From: Dipteris shenzhenensis
Lineage: Eukaryota; Polypodiophyta; Polypodiopsida; Gleicheniales
Assembly (NCBI GenBank): GCA_047967505.1
Contig: CM106541.1
DNA: 64,000 bases
Reading direction: 5' to 3' (one strand)
Shown: positions 56,620-64,000 of the stretch, one piece after another
Layout: the number at the start of each line of letters is the position of its first letter
How positions within the stretch are numbered: the first letter of the stretch is position 1
Notes under the pieces: model-generated
What the model saw: only the letters and a program-made list of their open reading frames with translations
Database searches by the model: none
What the model was told of the DNA's origin: nothing
Position numbers and translations under genes: made by a program

Positions 56620-57133
56620 TTAGGATTCTGGTGCTTCATTCCATGTTACTCCCCATACGGAATGGTTTTCCACTTATGACAGTGGAAAGACAGGTTGTGT
56701 GCATCTTGGAAATGACTATGCATGTGACATAGTGGGAGTAGATGACATAAAGTTTTCTTTTGCAAATGGGACTGCATTTATTTTGAAACATGTGAGACAT
56801 GTGCCTAAGTTGACCAAGAGTCTTATTTCAGTGGGTCGGCTAGATGATGTTGGTTTTCACACCACTTTTGGCTTTCAGAGTTGGAAAATTTAGAAGGGCT
56901 CTATGCTTTTGGCCAGGGGTGCCAAGTGTGGGACTTTGTATCCCTTACATGTTTCAGGGGTATTTGATCATGTTGTTGCAATAACCGAGCAGCCAAGCAC
57001 TTCTTTGTGGCATTGCAGGTTGGGGCACATGAGCCAGAATGGAATGAAACTCTTATGCCTTTTGGGTTATGTACCGCATTTGAGTTTCTCTGATTTTGAA
57101 TTTTGTGAGCACTGTCTCTATGATAGCCCATAA
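56620..57133 (+). pseudogene. Copia protease and integrase zinc domain
   Basis: DSGASFHVTPHTEW marks the protease active site at 56624 onward, one frame away from gag and preceded by two stops in the usual W-I-L position. The protease body continues ('FANGTAFILKHVRHVPKLTK'), then the pre-integrase zinc motif 'TSLWHCRLGHMSQNGMKLL' with 'FCEHCLY'. Confidence 0.88.
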
Positions 57134-57719
57134 AAGAAGGGGAAAGAAAGAGTTTGAAAAGCTTGATTTGGTGCATTCAGACGTATGTGGTCCCATGCCT
57201 ACACGGTCATTAGGCGGGGCTGAATGCTATGTGACATTCATTGATGATCCAACTAGGAAAGTGTGGGCTTATGCTATAGCTCGGAAGAGTGATGTGTTCT
57301 AAGTATTTCAGAAATGGCTGGCCTTGGTTGAGAATCAGTCAAGTAGAACACTTAAATGCCTATGGACTGACAATGGTGGAGAGTATCTCTCTCATGACTT
57401 TCAGCATTTCTGTGATACACGTGGGATAAAGAGGGAGCTCACATCCCCTCGTACTCCAGAGCAAAATCCAGTTGCAGAAAAGATGAACCGTACCATTCAA
57501 GAAAGGTTGCAATGCATGCTTTCCAATGCAAGTCTTTCTAGTGGTTTTTGGGCTGAGGCAATGAAGACTGTAGTGCATGTGATCAATAGATCACCTAGTA
57601 AGAGTTTGGATGGTGGTAATCTTGAAGAGGCATGGAGTGGCAAGAAGCCCTCTTACTCTCATTTGCGTATATTTGGGTGTGAGGCATATGCACATGTGCC
57701 AAAAGAAGCTAGATCCTAA
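57096..57719 (+). pseudogene. Copia integrase core
   Basis: 'LVHSDVCGPMPTRSLGGAEC', Asp in 'TFIDDPTRKVW', Asp in 'LWTDNGGEYLS', Glu in 'EQNPVAEKMNRTIQERL', then 'RSPSKSLDGGNLEEAWSGKK'. A TAA at about 57300 interrupts after 'KSDVF'. The catalytic residues are intact. Confidence 0.9.
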
Positions 57720-58524
57720 GTCTAGGAAATGCATCTTTCTGGGTTATGGTGAAAGTGGAGAGATTGGCTATCGTCTCTGGGATCCAGAAGCAAAGAAGAT
57801 CATACGCAGCCATGATGTAGTCTTCAATGAGAAGAAGATGCATAAGGCACCCATGAGGGATGTGGAAATGAGGAGAATCACTTTCCAGGATGTGAATCCA
57901 CCTACATATGTTGATAGACAGTAAGCTGTCCATGCACCAAATGTGCAAGAAATGGTACCACCAAGTACTCCCATAGGCATACAATCAAGGGTAGATGATG
58001 GATCATCTATTGGTGGAAATGATGAGCCAAATGTGGCTGATATGCAGGTGGGACAGCAAGCTGAAATGCCTTTGAGAAGATCATCTAGAGTGTCTAGACC
58101 GCCTGATAGGTTTGTTCCAGGGGTAGACTATGTGATGCTTACTGATTGCGGGGAGCCTTCTTGCTACAGAGAGGCTATGATGCGCGAGGATCAACGCAAG
58201 TGGGAGTATGCTATGTAATCAGAGATGAGTTCACTTATGAAGAATAAGACTTGGGACTTGGTTTCTTTGCCACATGGAGAGAAAGCATTGCCATGTAAAT
58301 GGGTCTACAAAATGAAGGTCACAAGTGATGATGTGCCTAGGTACAAGGCCCGTTTGGTCGCTAAAGGGTTCAAGCAAGAGAAGGGTGTGGGCTTTGATGA
58401 GATATTCTCTCCGGTTGTGAAGATGACCACACTTAGATGCATGCTTGGACTAGTGGCATCAAAGGATATGGAGCTTATGCAGATGGATTGTCAAGACAGC
58501 TTTCTTGCATGGGGATTTGCATGA
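57720..58524 (+). pseudogene. Copia integrase tail, linker and start of RT
   Basis: 'RKCIFLGYGESGEIGYRLWD' is the integrase C-terminus. The linker ends 'RREDQRKWEYAM'-like sequence with a stop at 58216-58218. The RT then opens with 'KTWDLVSLPHGEKALPCKWV' and 'YKARLVAKGFKQEKGVGFDE'. A frame shift near 58500 cuts it within 'MDCQDSFL', where V-K-T-A-F-L is expected. Confidence 0.88.
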
Positions 58525-58930
58525 GGAAATTTACATGGTGCAGCGGGAAGGCTTTGAAGAAAAGGGCAAAGAGCATTTAGTTTGCAAGCTGAAGAAGAGT
58601 CTCTATGGTTTTAAGCAAGCGCCTAGAGAATGGTATCAGAAGTTTGATGCTTTCATTCGGTCCTAGGGTTTTAGAAGGAGTGAAATTGATCACTGCCTCT
58701 ACACTAAAAGGGCTAAGGATAATAGCCTGATACTCCTGACACTATATGTGGATGATATGCTATTGGCTAGCAAGAATAATTATGAGCTAGATGCATTAAA
58801 GGCCAAGTTGCATGAGGCCTTTGATATGAAGGATTTGGGACTTGCAGGTCATATTCTTGGTATGCGCATCACGCATGATCGGAGTTGAAAACTCCTTTGG
58901 CTTTCACAGAAGGAGTATGTTACAAAAGTA
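58500..58930 (+). pseudogene. Copia RT, second half
   Basis: 'FLHGDLHEEIYMVQREGFEE', 'CKLKKSLYGFKQAPREWYQK' and active site YVDD at 58745-58756 ('LYVDDMLLASKNN'). Stops occur in 'IRS*GF' (about 58663) and 'DRS*K' (about 58887). Confidence 0.9.
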
Positions 58931-59704
58931 TTGCAGCATTTCAATATGGAGGGGGGGAAGGCAGTGAGTACTCCATTGCCTCCATATGTGAAATTGAGTC
59001 ATACAGATAGTCCCAAATCAGATGAGGAAAGGGCCATGATGGCCAAGGTTCCTTATCCATCACCAGTTGGGAGTCTTATGTATGCTATGATAGCTACTAG
59101 ACCAGACATTGCATTTGCAGTGGGAGTTGTTAGCCGGTATATGGCTAATCCAAGAAAGAGGCATTGGGAGGCAGTTAAGTGCATCATGAGGTACATGAAG
59201 GGTACCAAGGAGATGTGCATCTGCTTTGGTAGAGGAGACATGCGTGTACTTGGGTACACAGATTCAGACTATGCAGGGCATGTGGATAGTAGGAGATCCA
59301 CTTCTAGTTATGTGTTCACCTTAGAAGGTGGTGCAATGTCGTGGATGTCTCGCGCACAGAAGTGCGTTGCTTTGTCTACCACAGAGGCTGAGTATGTTGC
59401 AGCCACAGAGGGTTGCAAGGAGGCTATATGGCTTGATCGGCTAGTGGGAGATTTGGGGATTCATACAAGTGTACCGACATTGCATATTGATTCCATGAGT
59501 GCTATTCAGCTAGCACGGAATCCGGTCTTTCATGCAAAGACCAAACACATTGAAGTCAGGTACCATTTCATCAGGGAGGTACTTGAGGACAAGTGCATAG
59601 AGCTTGTCAAGGTTCATACAGATGATAACCTTGCAGATATGCTGACGAAGAGTCTACCTAGTGAGCAGTTTGAGTATTGTCATGTATTGATGGGCATTGG
59701 ATAG
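58931..59704 (+). pseudogene. Copia RNase H
   Basis: An intact 257-codon stretch: 'VGSLMYAMIATRPDIAFAVG', 'LGYTDSDYAGHVDSRRSTSS', 'LSTTEAEYVAATEGCKEAIW', 'HIDSMSAIQLARNPVFHAKT', 'HIEVRYHFIREVLEDKCIEL' and 'LADMLTKSLP'. The natural stop follows 'MGIG' 50 bp before the polypurine tract. The domain itself has no visible lesion. Confidence 0.92.
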
Positions 59705-59746
59705 TATGCTCACTGGTTGTTCTCCCTTAAAGGCACTTGTCCTTTA

Positions 59747-59756
59747 AGTAGGAGGT
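59747..59756 (+). promoter_or_regulatory. Polypurine tract
   Basis: AAGTAGGAGGT precedes the TG of the 3' LTR at 59757, matching the position of the plus-strand primer. Confidence 0.75.
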
Positions 59757-59927
59757 TGTGGGGGTTAAAGGTCACTGTGCCTTTACCCCGGTTATGTACA
59801 ATACTCAAACACATATATAAATGAATGAAAAAGAAGATTAGGGTGGTTTTGCACCCACCAAAACTTGTGTGGCTCTCTGTTTCTCTCTCTCCCTCTTCTG
59901 TTCTTGCTTTCGTTGAGAGCACTCTCA
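59757..59927 (+). repeat. 3' LTR of complete copia element
   Basis: Matches 54044-54214 with four substitutions by eye. It is followed by CATCT and a CT microsatellite. Confidence 0.96.

Positions 59928-59932
<5 letters not shown>

Positions 59933-59961
<29 letters not shown>
59933..59961. repeat. (CT)n microsatellite
   Basis: A CT run directly after the target duplication of the copia element; the insertion was at its edge. Confidence 0.95.
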
Positions 59962-60124
59962 ACATAATCAACCTTAGTTTATGAGATAGATAAACAAATA
60001 AAATTTATGAAATTTTCTGATTTAACCTAACCCTATACTGTGGAATTATCCTCTAGAAAACCACAATTCTAAGCTCATTCTTCATAGGCTAGATTATTGT
60101 GTAGGTTGCTCTATTGTGATTCAA

Positions 60125-61015
60125 TCCTATAAAAAACTGGACCCCCTTAGGTGGTCGAACCCAAATGGGCCCTGCATATAATAAGGTGGTTAAACCCCTC
60201 TCTCTCATCCCTCCTGGGACTTTTTGGGGGAGAGAGAGAGAGGCTATAGCATGGCTATCGAACAAGGAGTGGGACCCCCGCACCCGGTGCTCCCCTTAGT
60301 GGACGCCTGGCATCCTCTACGTCTTCACTTGGTATCAGAGTAGCTTGGGTGTGCAACTCTCATGTGGCTATTGTGGCTTTAGATCTCTATGGCTGTGCAT
60401 GCCTCAGGAACTAGCGACTTGTGGCAGACCGATTAGTAAACTGTGTGTTGTGTAGAGAGTCGTGATCTACACGATGGGCATTGAAAGTGATGTCTCCGTG
60501 GAGAGTTGATTCATGATGCAATTTTCATGCAATAATGTTGGCAGTGGCAACTCGCATACACCGATGGGGCTAGCTGGTTGCATTTGGTGGTGACACATGT
60601 TTGGCACTGTAGGAGGACTTTGATTTGTCCTACCCTATGTAGTTTCGTGTACCACAATTTATGGTGGGGTTGCCCTTTGGTCTGGTTGGCTCACCTTTCA
60701 AGGTGCTTAGCCACGGGGAGTGTTGGAAATAGGCTAACCCCTTTTGGTGCCCCCTTATGTGGTTTGTGGCTAATGGCAAAAATATGGCATATGGGCTCAT
60801 GGAGGCACTTGTGACACGTGTACAATGGCTTACTAATCCCATAGGCAATGTGGGGATTGATGGGTCTTGCATACAAGAAGGTGGTTGAACCCCTCTCTCC
60901 CATCCCTCTTGGGACTCTTTGGGAGAGAGAGAGGTATAGCATGGCTATGGGATAGGGAGTGGGAACCCCCGCACCAAATGCTTCCCTTGGTGGACATGTG
61001 GTGTCCTCTGCGACT
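60125..61015 (+). mobile_element. TRIM-like small LTR retroelement
   Basis: Two related direct repeats share GGTGGTTRAACCCCTCTCTC, TATAGCATGGCTAT, GGGA(C/A)CCCCCGCACC and TGGACRYSTGG. The first (about 60135-60326) ends in TCTTCA followed by CTTGGTATCAGAG, an initiator-Met primer site at 60329-60339. The second begins at TGTTGGAAATAGG (60720) after a purine tract CGGGGAG and ends near 61013. The internal part is about 390 bp with no coding capacity. The first repeat lacks about 100 bp present in the second. Boundaries are approximate. Confidence 0.55.
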
Positions 61016-61309
61016 TTAAACAATGTTTCCTAGGAAAGAAAAAAATTCAAACCTCTACAGTAAATTTTAAATGTTAATGATTTTAAATTTTTATTCATTG
61101 AAAAAGTATCACCTACCTGTACTAACAAAAGGAGGCAGTCATGTTCTACACACCTCGTGAGCTAACAACTAGATGAGGCGCCTACCAAAAAAACAACCAA
61201 AGAAAAAGGAAAAATCCATCAAACCGTATGTGCATTAGTTTAAAGCATATGTGCAATGAATATATATTGGAGACATGAATTATTTTGTGCAATGAGTCAT
61301 GGAATATAT

Positions 61310-61358
<49 letters not shown>

Positions 61359-62156
61359 CATCGAAGACATTCTCTCCAATTATTATTATTTTAGTATGAT
61401 AGGAGTGAGTCTTTATACAATGTCTAGAGTTCAAGTGCTTCCTTTTTAATAAAATGTCTCCTGTGATTGCTTTTATAAATGGAATTGTCATTTCCTAAAT
61501 TGTGTGCTTAAACCAAGTGAATGATCTAACATTACCACACACATACTTTAAAATAGCATTCCCTCTCTCTCTTCCTAGCACAATAGGTTTTTCTCCAATC
61601 ACCATCATCTAACCCTACAAACATGTCTGAGTGTTCCCCTATAGCATTAACCACCACCCAAACATTGTGGAAATGTAAAAGAAACATTCCTTCTCCCTAA
61701 TATCAATTCTATTGTGCAAATGTGAAAGAAACATTATGCAAATGTAAAAGAAATGTTCCTTCTCCCTAATCTCAATTCTATTGTTCCTTTGACCCTGCAT
61801 AGCTCCTTGGAATTCATATGAACACACAATTGAATATTGGGTTAGAAAGGCTACTTTGCTGAAAAATGTAACAAAATAGGGAGGGCCAAAACCTTAAACT
61901 CCCTACCAAAAAAAATTTGTGCTCAAAAGTTGATTGTTGAAAGTTTGTTGTGCTAATCCAAAACTTCAATAGCCCTTTTCTTGAGTTTCAAGAATAACCT
62001 ATAAGAACACCATGATGAATGCACTATAGACCCTACTCTCCTTTACTTAAATCTCTAATGCATGACCCATTAACCCACCTCCATGCATGATGAGTAAAGC
62101 TAAAATATGTAAAAATGACTACTCAAAAGTATGTTAAATTATTATCTTAAAAACAT

Positions 62157-62206
<50 letters not shown>

Positions 62207-63220
62207 CATTGAAAACATTTAAAAAATATTATTATCCAAGAATATTAAAAATATAATTATGTAAAATATGTCTTAAAACTTATTATTTTAAAAACATATT
62301 AAAAATGTTGAATGATATTCTCACAATAATAAAATCATAATTCCTTATATAAAATCACCATTCCTTATATGAGGATGTTTGAAGGATAACACTTCATTGA
62401 GTGGATTGAAAACAATTCAATAGTTCTAGGGCATGTTCTTAGTTTTCCTGTATCTTACTTCTTTTCTTATTTTAAACTTGCCATGTGTTGCGGAAAGGGG
62501 AGTTCCATGTCCCAAGAAAAAAAGAGTATCGCATGGTGAAAGGAGGAGGCAAAAAGAGTTTTTAAAAGATTTTTTGGAGCACTATAAAAATTTTAAATTC
62601 TTGGAAAATATAACTAGGTGCCCATAGTGTTCATATATGAATACCATGGAGTTTATAAACATATTTCCATCTCCCATTCTTTGGGTACGCACACACATCT
62701 ATATCTATGGTGGAGGGGATCTTGAAATCAAAGGCATTTTAACATCCCACATTGAGACCCAGTGGAGCGGGTCTAACCTATCGTAGATGGATCAGCCACT
62801 CGTAAACAAAACAAAAATAGCAAGGAACAATCCATCTCCATAATTCAAATATAAAATTAATCTAACTTGCAGCACCTTAAAAATATCATTCAAACAAACA
62901 AAATAAAATAAAAACATTTGCAAAATGCACACAAAAAAACTTCTCCTGCTAAATAACTTTAGGATCTAACTTGCAACACCTTAAAAATATCATTCAAACA
63001 AACAAAACTAAATAAAAACATTTGCAAAACGACATAAAAAAACTTCTCTTGCTAAATAAATTTAGGATGACCAAAGTATGAAAACTACATAGAAGGATTT
63101 TGGGATCCTTTACAAAAACCGATACAGAGTATCTCAATTTTCATGGCTTGCAACCTGCTCTAGTCTATGACTCATTCTGGTCATCAAAGCGGTTAACCTA
63201 TTTAAACCCACTTTAAACAT
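61016..63220. other. AT-rich sequence with microsatellites and a short tandem duplication
   Basis: (CT)n runs at 61313-61357 and 62163-62204 share the 3' flank CCACAT(C/T)GAA(G/A)ACATT. A block of about 110 bp (CTAACTTGCA...TTTAGGAT) is repeated at about 62861-62955 and 62966-63067. AAATGTAAAAGAAAYRTTCCTTCTCCCTAAT recurs near 61670 and 61740. No gene recognised; 62433-62627 is an open frame without motif. Confidence 0.6.
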
Positions 63221-63649
63221 TTACACCTCAATGGACAGTAGATGAACATGTTCTTTCAGCTTATCAACTTGTAGTCTACACCCATTCTCGCATACAACTG
63301 ACCCTTCTCCACCTCTCCCTAGAAGTTGTTGCATGCATTGATTGGTGTCCTTCACACTGTTCTCAATTTGAATAATCTTGGCAATGAGGGTTCCAGAGGA
63401 TCCCCCCATGTCTCCTGTAACTACTCCACCACCATCCGAATGGACTTTTGTCCATAAAGAGGTCAAGGATCTTGTGTTCATGGCACTTAGATCTTTATTA
63501 CTCTCACACATGTCTTGAATTGATTTTAAACGACGTTCGGTAGAGAGATAATTTTGCCTTAAAGATGATAACCTCCTACTTGCTCGCTCAGTCGTAAGGC
63601 TTGAAGCCCCCCCCTTCCAAGTCGTTTCATTATAACAATAGAGCAACAT
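63221..63649 (-). CDS. Unrecognised 142-codon ORF
   Basis: The minus-strand frame runs from a Met near a 'KGGASSLTTERASRRLSSLR' segment through a helix-prone stretch ('STERRLKSIQDMCESNKDLS') and a second one ('LIAKIIQIENSVKDTNQCMQ') to 'GCRLQVDKLKEHVHLLSIEV'. The heptad-like spacing suggests coiled coil. It could be a retroelement ORF or a host exon; no domain, splice site or promoter decides. Confidence 0.35.
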   Translation of the reverse strand: MLLYCYNETTWKGGASSLTTERASRRLSSLRQNYLSTERRLKSIQDMCESNKDLSAMNTRSLTSLWTKVHSDGGGVVTGDMGGSSGTLIAKIIQIENSVKDTNQCMQQLLGRGGEGSVVCENGCRLQVDKLKEHVHLLSIEV

Positions 63650-64000
63650 GCATGGTTGGGCTTAAAATGCCTTGTAATAGCAATAGCATTTTGTCTTGAA
63701 GGCAACTTGGGTGCCTAATTTGCTCCATGGTTAGATGTCTCTGCCCTCGACACTGCTTTCATCGCACAAAGGCTTTGATTGCCTTTTGACTTGCAAAAGC
63801 TTTTTCTGCTAAGTTGCCGCCTCTACATCTTTGAATTTGACCTTTCCCTCTACTCTCTTATCCTCCTCTGTCCTCACATGCCTGAAGTATCTTTACCCAA
63901 AGACCCTATGTTTGACCAAAAGTGTGTTTAGCATAGTCAACTTTGTATATGCTACCAAACACTTTCAAGATAATGAATTAGCAACAACAGCAAATTTTGA
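63650..64000. other. Right-edge sequence without recognised gene
   Basis: The minus strand might continue upstream of the 63.2-63.6 kb ORF. No motif seen. Confidence 0.35.

Larger units (their letters stand above)
54044..59927 (+). mobile_element. Structurally complete Ty1/copia retrotransposon, coding-defective
   Basis: 5884 bp with 171 bp LTRs (54044-54214 and 59757-59927), a primer-binding site, gag, protease, integrase, RT, RNase H and a polypurine tract. Target duplication CATCT at 54039-54043 and 59928-59932. The LTRs differ at four positions by my count. Despite the young LTRs the polyprotein has at least seven stops and several frame changes. Confidence 0.96.

Overview
This is nuclear DNA of a land plant with a large, repeat-laden genome. 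The evidence is a chalcone-synthase-type polyketide synthase whose single intron splits the family's conserved cysteine codon, a spliced eukaryotic-type CDP-diacylglycerol synthase, Ty1/copia and Ty3/gypsy retrotransposons primed by initiator-Met tRNA, plant-type LINEs, a Helitron, and many (CT)n/(GT)n microsatellites. The lineage cannot be fixed from this sequence; a fern, lycophyte, bryophyte or gymnosperm would fit. There are no operons, rRNA genes or CRISPR arrays, and I recognised no tRNA gene.

Layout. 1-4.3 kb: a decayed minus-strand Ty3/gypsy element (gag to integrase) running off the left edge, with its primer-binding site and probable 5' LTR at 3.43-4.32 kb. 4.7-5.7 kb: 3' end of a plus-strand LINE. 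7.6-22 kb: a three-level nest. A plus-strand chromodomain-bearing gypsy element is split by a copia element (9270-21191, target duplication AAAAG), which is itself split inside gag by a minus-strand LINE of about 6 kb (about 11433-17473). 23.55-24.26 kb: first three exons of a CDP-diacylglycerol synthase gene on the minus strand, with a tandem repeat carrying two G-boxes upstream. 25.3-29.6 kb: two direct copies of a 1.5 kb module of unknown nature. 29.6-44 kb: mostly AT-rich sequence with scattered copia, gypsy and LINE scraps and a 1.2 kb degenerate tandem repeat. 45.0-46.5 kb: a complete-looking two-exon type III polyketide synthase on the minus strand, the only intact host gene. 50.8-54.0 kb: a decayed minus-strand Helitron with most of its helicase deleted. 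54044-59927: a structurally complete but coding-defective copia element with 171 bp LTRs and target duplication CATCT. 60.1-61.0 kb: a small TRIM-like LTR element. 61-64 kb: microsatellites, a short tandem duplication and one unassigned 142-codon ORF.

How the parts relate. The two host genes would act in unrelated processes (phospholipid synthesis in the ER; polyketide or phenolic synthesis in the cytosol), and nothing ties them together. Most of the rest is transposon history, and the nesting gives the relative order of insertions. Most element ORFs carry several stops and frameshifts. I found no clear evidence of a novel multi-gene system. The best leads are the polyketide synthase with its proline-rich N-terminal extension and altered active-site loop, the nested chromovirus/copia/LINE stack, the GTAC-saturated copia leader, and the duplicated 1.5 kb module.
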